From assembly GCA_010024215.1 (NCBI GenBank), contig RGHK01000059.1:1-5944 (forward strand): a stretch of DNA of 5,944 nt, written 5' to 3'. Within the stretch, counting starts at the first letter, position 1, and every line of letters starts with the position of its first letter. The DNA comes from Pseudomonadota bacterium. GTDB taxonomy: Bacteria > Pseudomonadota > Gammaproteobacteria > Magnimaribacterales > D2472. This document shows positions 1 through 5,923 of this stretch, piece by piece. The notes beneath the pieces were generated by a model. It was given only the letters and a program-made list of their open reading frames with translations, made no database searches and was not told where the DNA came from. Made by a program: the position numbers and the translations under genes.

Positions 1-2
1 AT

Positions 3-713
3 TTAAGATTGTCTGGAGATGCTAATTATGATAGCTCTATAGATAACATTAGGTCCTTATTATTTCCATTACATATAACGTCTTTTTGTATATGTGATGC
101 ATTACAAGATGAGGCTTATTTTGGAGGAGATCAAATTATTATAGTTAGTGCATCTAGTAAAACTGCAATAGGTCTTGCACAGGGACTTCAGGAAACTTCT
201 AATGCCCCATCAATAATTGGTCTTACTTCTCAAAAGAATCTAGATTTTGTTAAAAATTTGGGTTGTTATGATGAAGTAATTACATATGATTACCTATCCA
301 ATGTGAATTTTAATCTTAAATCTGTAATGGTTGATATGGCAGGAAGCCGCGAGATTCTTGGAACTCTTCACGGCTCGCTTGCAGACAACATGCTGAAATG
401 TCTAACAGTTGGTATGACTCATTGGGATAATGAGGTTACTGCTGAAGATGCTCTTGGTCAGGCCATGCTTAGAGAAAGAACAGAATTCTTTTTCGCTCCA
501 GCGCATATTCAAAAACGAGTCATAGATTGGGGATATGAAGGCTATAACCAAAAGACTACTGATTTTATGAAAGCAAGATCTAATCAAAGCATTGATTGGA
601 TGCAAGTTAAAAAAATTAATGGGCTTAAAAATTTTATATCTACCTATGAGAAATTTGTAAGTGGAGATATAAATCCAAACGAAGGAATTATTGTGGAGTT
701 AAAAAATGACTGA
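3..713 (+). CDS. DUF2855 family protein, MDR-like oxidoreductase fold (5'-partial)
   Basis: The reading frame is open to the left edge, so the gene starts outside the window. A TTG at 9 could be read as a start, but it has no ribosome binding site, and the in-frame Leu-Arg codons before it look like the body of the protein. Residue numbers here count that TTG as 1. The glycine-poor nucleotide-binding-like segment VSASSKTAIGLA (residues 46-57) and the following GLTSQKNLDFVKNLG (71-85) with D-E-V-I-T-Y-D resemble the Rossmann half of zinc-free medium-chain dehydrogenases, and the SASSKTA block is what I recall for DUF2855. About 236 residues are visible; family members are roughly 350, so the N-terminal catalytic half is probably missing. 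No biochemical role is established for the family. It is the first visible gene of a four-gene operon and overlaps the next gene by 8 bases. Family call fairly confident; function unknown. Confidence 0.75.
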   Translation, partial: LRLSGDANYDSSIDNIRSLLFPLHITSFCICDALQDEAYFGGDQIIIVSASSKTAIGLAQGLQETSNAPSIIGLTSQKNLDFVKNLGCYDEVITYDYLSNVNFNLKSVMVDMAGSREILGTLHGSLADNMLKCLTVGMTHWDNEVTAEDALGQAMLRERTEFFFAPAHIQKRVIDWGYEGYNQKTTDFMKARSNQSIDWMQVKKINGLKNFISTYEKFVSGDINPNEGIIVELKND

Positions 714-1743
714 AAAGATAAAAGTTTTTGGGGCTCCAGCCTCTCCTTATACTCAAAAAATTATTTCTATCTTGAGATATCGACATATTCCTTATGAAGT
801 TTTTTGGGGCGATGCTCTGGGAAAGTTAAGCAGATTAGGAGACATAGAGCCACCAAAGCCTAGGCTACTTCCTACTCTTCTTTTAAAAGATGAAAATGGT
901 AAATTAAAAGCAACTACTGATACCACCCCTATAATTAGAAGATTTGAAAACGAGTATCCAAATAGAAAATTATTACCTGATGATCCTGCTTTATCTTTCA
1001 TAAATTACTTATTGGAAGATTTTGGTGATGAGTGGGTTACCAAATATATGTTTCATTACAGATGGTATTTTGATGAGGATGCTGATAATGCATCAACCAT
1101 TCTTCCGTTGAGTGATATTGCAGTGAATATGCCCGATGAGACACTAAAGGATGTAAAAAAAATTATTCATGATAGACAAACTGGAAGACTTTGGGTTGTA
1201 GGCTCAAATGACACAACAGCTAACCTAATTGATACAAGTTACAGAAGATTCTTAAAATTAATGGATGATCATTTATCTGTCAGCAAGTTTTTATTTGGAG
1301 AAAAACCTTCCTCTGCTGATTTTGCTATCTTTGGGCAATTAACCCAGCTCATTGGATTTGATCCTACGTCAAGAGAGATTGCGTATGATACTGCATTAAG
1401 GCTTGTTTCTTGGCAAGATGTAATGGCTGACTTGTCTGGTCATGATGTAGAAAATAGTAATTGGACGCTTCTTGAAGAGAGTCCCACTTCTCTAAAAGAA
1501 ATTATGAAAGAGTTTGGTAGGATGTATGTACCAGCCTTAATTGCAAATGCAAATGCAATTATGCAGGATGAGGAAACCTGGGAAACCGAAATTGATGGGT
1601 CTGTATGGAAACAAAGAGCCTTCCCCTATCAAGCTAAATGTTTAAAGTGGATTAAAGAGGAGTTTGATGCTCTTAATGAAAATGATCAGTCAAGAGTTAA
1701 AACTTTTCTTGATGGAACTGGGTGTGAAATATTATTAGGATAA
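706..1743 (+). CDS. Glutathione S-transferase family protein with long C-terminal extension
   Basis: This is a cytosolic GST-like protein of 345 residues; ordinary GSTs are about 200-250. The N-terminal thioredoxin-like domain (about residues 5-85) has the strand-turn KVFGAPASPYTQKI, with Ser13 where many GSTs place the glutathione-activating Ser/Cys. It also has a LLPTL segment with the expected cis-proline (Pro56) and TTDTTPIIRRFE near 71-82, in place of the glutathione-binding E-S motif. The helical C-terminal domain carries the N-capping box S-S-A-D (202-205) in a typical PSSADFAIFGQL helix. Residues about 235-345 are an additional Trp-rich segment ending in PYQAKCLKWIK and DGTGCEILL. A GTGGAG Shine-Dalgarno at 693-698 lies 7 bases before the ATG, inside the upstream gene, and the overlap implies translational coupling. 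The substrate is unknown. With an SDR next door, β-aryl-ether-type or detoxifying chemistry is possible but unproven. Confidence 0.85.
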   Translation: MTEKIKVFGAPASPYTQKIISILRYRHIPYEVFWGDALGKLSRLGDIEPPKPRLLPTLLLKDENGKLKATTDTTPIIRRFENEYPNRKLLPDDPALSFINYLLEDFGDEWVTKYMFHYRWYFDEDADNASTILPLSDIAVNMPDETLKDVKKIIHDRQTGRLWVVGSNDTTANLIDTSYRRFLKLMDDHLSVSKFLFGEKPSSADFAIFGQLTQLIGFDPTSREIAYDTALRLVSWQDVMADLSGHDVENSNWTLLEESPTSLKEIMKEFGRMYVPALIANANAIMQDEETWETEIDGSVWKQRAFPYQAKCLKWIKEEFDALNENDQSRVKTFLDGTGCEILLG

Positions 1744-1747
1744 AAAT

Positions 1748-2560
1748 ATGGAAATAAAAAATAAAAGAATTGTAGTAACTGGTGCAGCAAGTGGTATTGG
1801 ATTGGCGCTATGTGAAGAATTTCATGCGAGTGGAGCTCAGGCTATTGTATGCGTAGACATGAATGAAAGCGGTGCTAAAGAAATTGCTGAAAAAGTTAAT
1901 GGACTTGCTGTGGCCGCTGATGTATCTAGTGAGCAAGATATTATTAACGTAATTGAAAAAGCAAATGAATATTCGGGAGGAATTGATATATTTTGCTCTA
2001 ATGCTGGAATTGGTGGTACTCCTATGCTTTTAGAAACCACATCTGAAGAGTGGAATAATACCTGGGGAGTCAACGTAATGTCTCATGTGCATGCAGCAAA
2101 ACATGTTTTACCCCAAATGCTTGAAAGAGGTGAAGGTTATTTAATGAATACAGCATCAGCTGCAGGACTCTTATCTCAAATAGGTGCTGCGCAATACGCA
2201 GTTACTAAATCAGCGGCAGTAAGCTTTGCTGAATGGGTAAAAATTACTTATGGTGAAAAGGGAATTGGTGTTTCCTGTTTATGTCCACAAGCTGTTAGAA
2301 CTGCTATGACTGCTCAAGGTGCTGGAGTGGCAGGTGTTGATGGCATGCTTGAACCTGATGTAGTTGCAAAAGATGTCTTGGATGCAATTGAAAACGAAAG
2401 ATTCTTAGTATTACCTCATAAAGAAGTTGGTGAATATGTTCAAAGAAAGGGTAATGACAGAGATAGATGGATAGCTGGAATGCAAAGATTACAAAAACAA
2501 TTTGAAGATTTTTATAAAAATTGGGCTGGTCAAAATAAAGGAGAAGATAATGAAAACTAA
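1748..2560 (+). CDS. Classical SDR-family NAD(P)-dependent oxidoreductase
   Basis: A complete 270-residue short-chain dehydrogenase/reductase, predicted to oxidise an alcohol or reduce a ketone in the cytosol. The cofactor motif TGAASGIG is at residues 11-18. Asp37 at the end of the second strand (CVDMN) favours NAD(H) over NADP(H). The N-A-G motif is at 85-87, preceded by Ser rather than the usual Asn. The catalytic tetrad is intact: Asn109 (GVNV), Ser137 (NTAS), Tyr150 and Lys154 (YAVTK). The last 40 or so residues are charged and helical (VQRKGNDRDRW onward) and may shape the substrate pocket. The ATG lies 4 bases after the preceding stop, with TTAGGA ending 7 bases upstream (AGGA at 1737-1740). 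The stop is inside the next gene. The family is certain; the substrate cannot be read from sequence, though the partner GST and flavoprotein suggest a shared catabolic or detoxification role. Confidence 0.93.
   Translation: MEIKNKRIVVTGAASGIGLALCEEFHASGAQAIVCVDMNESGAKEIAEKVNGLAVAADVSSEQDIINVIEKANEYSGGIDIFCSNAGIGGTPMLLETTSEEWNNTWGVNVMSHVHAAKHVLPQMLERGEGYLMNTASAAGLLSQIGAAQYAVTKSAAVSFAEWVKITYGEKGIGVSCLCPQAVRTAMTAQGAGVAGVDGMLEPDVVAKDVLDAIENERFLVLPHKEVGEYVQRKGNDRDRWIAGMQRLQKQFEDFYKNWAGQNKGEDNEN
2538..2543 (+). promoter_or_regulatory. Shine-Dalgarno AAGGAG that decides the flavoprotein start
   Basis: AAGGAG ends 6 bases before the ATG at 2550 and lies inside the last codons of the SDR gene. It supports 2550 rather than the in-frame ATG at 2502, which would add 16 residues (MKIFIKIGL...) not expected in the family and lacks a comparable site. 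Confidence 0.8.
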
Positions 2561-3518
2561 AATAACAGAACTATTTGGAATTGAGCACCCTATTATCCAA
2601 GGCGGTATGCATCATGTTGGTTTTGCAGAACTTGCTGCAGCTGTTTCAAATGCTGGTGGACTAGGAACTATTACTGGTCTTACCCAAGGTACGCCTGAAA
2701 AATTAGCGAATGAGATTGCAAGATGTAAAGAAATGACAGATAAACCTTTTGCTGTGAATTTAACTTTCCTACCCTCTCTAACACCTCCGGATTATCCTGG
2801 ATTAATCAAAGAAATAATCGATGCAGGAGTGCCAGTAGTTGAAACTGCTGGAAGAAACCCTGCAGAATATTTACCTGCTCTCAAGGAAGCTGGAATAAAA
2901 GTTATTCATAAATGTACTTCTGTTAGACACTCTATAAAAGCTCAATCAATTGGTTGTGATGCTGTATCAGTTGATGGTTTTGAGTGTGGTGGTCACCCTG
3001 GTGAAGATGATATTCCTAATTTTATTTTATTGCCTAGAGCTGCAGAAGAGTTAGAGATTCCATTTGTGGCATCAGGTGGAATGGCTGACGGCAGAAGTTT
3101 AGTTGCTGCGATGGCACTTGGAGCAGAAGGAATGAATATGGGAACAAGGTTTATAGCAACACAAGATGCACCTGTTCATCAAAATGTTAAAGAAGCTATT
3201 GTTAATGCAACAGAACTTGATACTCGATTGATTATGAGATCATTAACAAATACAGAAAGAGTTCTTAATAATGAGGCTGTAGAGCGACTTATGGAAAAAG
3301 AAAAAAGATTAGGTGATGATCTTAAATTTGAAGATATTCTTGACGAAGTTGCCGGTGTCTATCCAAAAATTATGCATGAAGGAACCATGGAAGCAGGTGC
3401 TTGGTCTTGTGGAATGGTAGCTGGACTTGTAAATGATATCCCAACAGTCCAGGACTTAATAAATAATATTATGTCCCAGGCTGATGAGATTATTAAAACA
3501 AGACTGCAAAATTTCTAA
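2550..3518 (+). CDS. FMN-dependent nitronate monooxygenase-family protein, probably PA1024-type NADH:quinone reductase
   Basis: A complete 322-residue TIM-barrel flavoprotein. Family signatures in order, numbering from the ATG at 2550: TELFGIEHPIIQGGM (6-20), SNAGGLGTI (33-41), the FECGGHPGEDD block (144-154) with His149 as the conserved active-site histidine, the FMN-phosphate loop SGGMADG (175-181) and NMGTRF (196-201). The annotation transferred most often would be nitronate monooxygenase (2-nitropropane dioxygenase). However, the HKCTSVRHSIKA, GHPGEDDIP and LIMRSL segments match, from memory, Pseudomonas aeruginosa PA1024. That protein was first named a nitronate monooxygenase and later shown to be an NADH:quinone reductase, so two-electron quinone reduction is the better guess. 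The gene overlaps the SDR by 11 bases and ends the plus-strand operon, 3 bases from the stop of the convergent formate dehydrogenase. Family very sure; exact reaction inferred. Confidence 0.9.
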   Translation: MKTKITELFGIEHPIIQGGMHHVGFAELAAAVSNAGGLGTITGLTQGTPEKLANEIARCKEMTDKPFAVNLTFLPSLTPPDYPGLIKEIIDAGVPVVETAGRNPAEYLPALKEAGIKVIHKCTSVRHSIKAQSIGCDAVSVDGFECGGHPGEDDIPNFILLPRAAEELEIPFVASGGMADGRSLVAAMALGAEGMNMGTRFIATQDAPVHQNVKEAIVNATELDTRLIMRSLTNTERVLNNEAVERLMEKEKRLGDDLKFEDILDEVAGVYPKIMHEGTMEAGAWSCGMVAGLVNDIPTVQDLINNIMSQADEIIKTRLQNF

Positions 3519-3541
3519 AAATTATTTTTTATAATTTGCAG
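3504..3541. terminator. Imperfect inverted repeat over convergent stops, candidate bidirectional terminator
   Basis: CTGCAAA (3504-3510) pairs perfectly with TTTGCAG (3535-3541). Inside it, TAAAAA (3516-3521) pairs with TTTTTA (3526-3531) around a 4-base loop, with small internal mismatches between the two stems. The element covers both stop codons (3516-3518 plus strand, 3522-3524 minus strand). Neither flank has a strong U tract (CTTCTTCTG on the plus side; TCTTGTTTTAA on the minus side), and the inner stem is all A-T. It is therefore not a textbook intrinsic terminator, but its placement between convergent genes makes a termination role plausible. Confidence 0.4.
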
Positions 3542-4718
3542 CTTCTTCTGATCCGTCGGTTGCTGTACCTTTTGTGTAAGAATGGGCCCCCATGCCTGCA
3601 AGGTCACCGTCTTTAACAATTAAATAAGGCTCTCTTATTGGCTCGCCAGCAAAGAAACATTCTAATATTTCTCTAACACCTGCAGCATATCTAGCTTGAG
3701 CAGATAATGATGTACCAGAAGTATGGGGAGTCATGCCATGATTGGGCATTGTTCTCCAAACGTGATCATTTGGAGCTGGCTGTGGAAACCAGACATCTCC
3801 AGCATATCCACTTAGCTGACCAGATTCTAAAGCTCTGGCTATTGCGTCCCTGTCACATATTTTTCCTCTAGCAGTGTTTACTATATATGCCCCTCGTTTC
3901 ATTTTAGCTATCATTTCATCATTAAATAAATGTTCTGTCTTAGGATGTAAAGGGCAACTAATATTTACTACATCACAAACAGCAACTAATGACTCCACTG
4001 ATTCATGGTAAGTAAGATTTAATTCTGCTTCTACCTCATCTGGAAGTCTGTGAATATCAAAGTAATGAAGATGAACATCAAAAGGCTTCATCTTTCTAAG
4101 CATATCTATACCAATTCTACCTGCAGCAACTGTTCCTACATGCATACCTTCGACATCATAAGATCTTTGAACTGCATCTGCTATATTCCAACCTCCTTCA
4201 TTAACAATTCTGTGTTGATTATGATAATCCCTTACCATTGAAAGAATCATCATGACAATATGTTCAGCAACTGATCTAGAGTTACAGTAGGTAACCTCAA
4301 CAACATCTATGTTGTTATCCATAGCTCCTTGAAGATCAACATGGTCAGAACCAATACCAGCGGTAATTGCCATCTTTAAGTTTGGTGCTGTTTCCATTTT
4401 TTCACGAGTTAAGTAATAAGGAAAAAATGGTTGAGAAATGACTATATCTGCATCAACAAGCTCTCTATCTGCCTCACAACCTTCACCGTCTTTATCAGAA
4501 GTAACAATTAAGGTATGTCCTGCATCTTCAAGAAACTTTCTTAAACCAAGCTCACCAGAAACACATCCAAGAAGTTCACCTGGTTTGAAATCAATTGCTT
4601 TAGGTGACGGCAAAGTCATTCCGTCTGGATATTTATCTATTTTTGGTAAATCGTCCCTTGCATACTTTTCAGGCATGCCTGTTTTTGGATCATCATATAA
4701 GACACATAAAACTTTCAT
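3522..4718 (-). CDS. fdh: NAD-dependent formate dehydrogenase
   Basis: A full-length 398-residue cytosolic enzyme oxidising formate to CO2 with reduction of NAD+; it is a homodimeric D-2-hydroxyacid-dehydrogenase-type protein with no metal or selenium. It aligns almost without gaps, from memory, to Pseudomonas sp. 101 FDH, starting at MKVLCVLYDDP, which fixes the start. Key residues fall at the same numbers: Ile122, Asn146, Arg284, Asp308, Gln313, His332, Ser334 and Gly335. The coenzyme loop GTVAAGRIG is at 195-203, and Asp221, which selects NAD+, is present. Cys145 and Cys255 are also kept. The residue after Asp221 is Ile, where I recall Arg in the Pseudomonas enzyme. A purine-rich GGGGAG (4722-4727) precedes the ATG at short spacing. 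It lies 78 bases downstream of the desaturase on the same strand and converges on the flavoprotein gene. It probably supplies NADH from formate released in one-carbon metabolism or removes that formate. Confidence 0.96.
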   Translation of the reverse strand: MKVLCVLYDDPKTGMPEKYARDDLPKIDKYPDGMTLPSPKAIDFKPGELLGCVSGELGLRKFLEDAGHTLIVTSDKDGEGCEADRELVDADIVISQPFFPYYLTREKMETAPNLKMAITAGIGSDHVDLQGAMDNNIDVVEVTYCNSRSVAEHIVMMILSMVRDYHNQHRIVNEGGWNIADAVQRSYDVEGMHVGTVAAGRIGIDMLRKMKPFDVHLHYFDIHRLPDEVEAELNLTYHESVESLVAVCDVVNISCPLHPKTEHLFNDEMIAKMKRGAYIVNTARGKICDRDAIARALESGQLSGYAGDVWFPQPAPNDHVWRTMPNHGMTPHTSGTSLSAQARYAAGVREILECFFAGEPIREPYLIVKDGDLAGMGAHSYTKGTATDGSEEAANYKK

Positions 4719-4796
4719 AATCTCCCCTTTTATGTAAATTTAATACCTTTTACTACAACAGAATTTATTTAAAAAAACAAGGGGAAACTTTTGAAG

Positions 4797-5687
4797 TTAG
4801 AGTTTTACAAGAGGATTGTATTTTACCCTTTCTGGAATATCTTCAGCTCCAGGAACTCCTCTAGCAATTAAAAAAGGTTTTAATGCTTCAATTGCTTTGG
4901 GCTCATCGTAATGGCCTATTCCAGGATGAAGATGGTGTATAAAATGAAGTTGCATTGAATGATTAAGATACCTAGGCATCCAATGGCTCCAAAATCTTGT
5001 GTCTTTATATCTACCAGTTTCTGCTTGATAATGCGGGTACCAACTAAAAAAAGTTGAAAGATAAATTACTCCAATCTTGCTGGGTAACCACCATAATAAA
5101 AGGGTTTCTAATGGAAATAACACAACAAGTGTTAAGAGAATTGCCCTATATAGCAATCCTATATTCATTCCTTTATTAAAGGATTTCATGAATGCTTTAT
5201 CGTTTTCGTAGATCTTGGCAATTAATTGATATTTTGAAACTCCTGCTTGAGTCGCAGAAATAACCTCCCACAAAGATTTAGCAGAAGCAGTGTCATAGTC
5301 TGGATCTTTCTCAGGATTATTTGTGTAAGCATGATGCTTCATATGAGTACATCGCATTAAATCATGCGGGAACATTATAGTAATTAAAGTATAGTGACTT
5401 ACAAAAGAATCAATCCAACGCCTCTTTGGATTTCCTCTAGAATAGTTACCATGTTGGGCTTCATGTGATGGTAAATATGCAAAGCATGCACAGATAGTTG
5501 CAATTACTGATCCAAGGAATAAAGAAATATATCCGTTTATTACTAATGGCCACAAAGAAAGCCAAACAGTTGCTTGCCCCACTCCAATTAAAATCATTTC
5601 CCATTGGAACCTTTTCGAAAAACTTCTAGCTATCTCTTTTTCTTTTTCGAAAGAAAAATTTTCTGGAACTTTCTCTAAGTTTTCCAT
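4797..5687 (-). CDS. Membrane fatty-acid-desaturase-family protein (di-iron, three His boxes)
   Basis: An integral membrane di-iron oxygenase of the FA_desaturase family, 296 residues from the preferred start (298 from the ATG at 5693; numbers here use the longer form). The three histidine boxes are complete: H-E-A-Q-H (77-81), H-M-K-H-H (117-121) and H-F-I-H-H (250-254). Hydrophobic hairpins lie near 33-73 and 180-218. The segment NNPEKDPDYD after box 2 and the tail LHPGIGHYDEP...ALKPFL resemble cyanobacterial CrtR-type β-carotene hydroxylases as well as acyl desaturases, so the product could be an unsaturated acyl chain or a hydroxylated carotenoid or isoprenoid. No electron-donor domain is fused. 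AGAGGA (5696-5701) is 8 bases from the ATG at 5687 but only 2 from the one at 5693, hence the start chosen. It overlaps the upstream small ORF by 13 bases and is probably co-transcribed with it. Confidence 0.88.
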   Translation of the reverse strand: MENLEKVPENFSFEKEKEIARSFSKRFQWEMILIGVGQATVWLSLWPLVINGYISLFLGSVIATICACFAYLPSHEAQHGNYSRGNPKRRWIDSFVSHYTLITIMFPHDLMRCTHMKHHAYTNNPEKDPDYDTASAKSLWEVISATQAGVSKYQLIAKIYENDKAFMKSFNKGMNIGLLYRAILLTLVVLFPLETLLLWWLPSKIGVIYLSTFFSWYPHYQAETGRYKDTRFWSHWMPRYLNHSMQLHFIHHLHPGIGHYDEPKAIEALKPFLIARGVPGAEDIPERVKYNPLVKL

Positions 5688-5875
5688 AACCATGTTCCTC
5701 TAAATTTTGCTATAAGTCCTAGGCATAAACCAAATAAGTAACAAAAAATACTAAAATCATCTAACCCTAAACGATTTGCGATAGCATTAAATACACTCCC
5801 CCAAAAAATTAAGCCAAACCAGACCATATTCCAGTTTGAAATATGATTTGTAAGAATTTCTTTAAATTTATTCAT
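5675..5875 (-). CDS. Hypothetical small membrane protein (66 aa)
   Basis: I do not recognise a family. The 66-residue product has a short polar N-terminus (MNKFKEILTNHISNW) and two hydrophobic stretches, about residues 17-34 (MVWFGLIFWGSVF...) and 41-56 (FSIFCYLFGLCLGLIA), separated by a polar N-R-L-G-L-D-D turn. It ends in a basic-aromatic KFRGTWLWKT tail. This looks like a two-helix inner-membrane hairpin. The TAG stop lies 13 bases inside the desaturase coding region, and the desaturase ribosome binding site is within this ORF; that operon-like arrangement is the main reason to believe it is real. No clear Shine-Dalgarno precedes the ATG (AAATTAACA). It may help or regulate the desaturase, but nothing in the sequence shows this directly. 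Confidence 0.55.
   Translation of the reverse strand: MNKFKEILTNHISNWNMVWFGLIFWGSVFNAIANRLGLDDFSIFCYLFGLCLGLIAKFRGTWLWKT
5696..5701 (-). promoter_or_regulatory. Shine-Dalgarno AGAGGA for the desaturase
   Basis: Read on the minus strand, AGAGGA stands 8 bases before the ATG at 5687 and 2 bases before the ATG at 5693. Normal spacing favours 5687. The site lies inside the upstream 66-codon ORF, consistent with coupled translation. Confidence 0.6.
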
Positions 5876-5895
5876 TGTTAATTTATTAATGTTTT

Positions 5896-5923
5896 ATATT
5901 AAAAGATTTTAAAAAATAGTCGA
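5896..5923 (-). promoter_or_regulatory. Candidate sigma-70-type promoter for the small ORF/desaturase
   Basis: On the minus strand, TCGACT (5918-5923, 4 of 6 matches to TTGACA) is followed after 16 bases by TAATAT (5896-5901, a near match to TATAAT). The start would be near 5889, giving a leader of only about 15 bases before the ATG at 5875. The region is very AT-rich, so such matches arise easily by chance. Confidence 0.3.

Noticed and set aside
402..605. Minus-strand ORF within the DUF2855 gene (similar ones at 792-1001 and 1837-2073)
   Set aside because: These are antisense shadows of well-supported genes in one continuous plus-strand operon; the products have no recognisable features.
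1539..1560. AATTGCA…TGCAATT inverted ends with a repeated AAATGC
   Set aside because: It encodes Ile-Ala-Asn-Ala-Asn-Ala-Ile inside the GST gene; the repeat follows from the Asn-Ala codons and is too short to suggest another role.
2502..2549. Upstream in-frame ATG extending the flavoprotein by 16 residues
   Set aside because: It has no ribosome binding site, would overlap the SDR by 59 bases, and places a lysine-rich segment before the conserved TELFG start. AAGGAG at 2538-2543 supports 2550.
4050..4241. Plus-strand 63-codon ORF inside formate dehydrogenase
   Set aside because: Antisense to the conserved coenzyme-binding domain, with no ribosome binding site and no family features.
4438..4737. 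Plus-strand 99-codon ORF opposite the formate dehydrogenase start
   Set aside because: It is the antisense shadow of a strongly conserved gene; the product is Ser/Pro-rich with no recognisable motif.
4724..4784. CCCCTT (4724-4729) and AAGGGG (4779-4784) inverted pair in the gap before formate dehydrogenase
   Set aside because: Six base pairs across a 49-base loop is within chance, and the first arm is simply the complement of the formate dehydrogenase ribosome binding site.
4719..4796. Promoter for formate dehydrogenase in the 78-base gap
   Set aside because: A TATTAAAT -10-like element exists on the minus strand, but no reasonable -35 sits at the proper distance, so I did not call it.
4770..4799. 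Possible terminator after the desaturase (AACTT-CAA-AAGTT, then CCCCTTG and a T run, minus strand)
   Set aside because: The stem is only 5 mostly A-T pairs and the T run starts about 8 bases beyond it, so it is not a credible intrinsic terminator.
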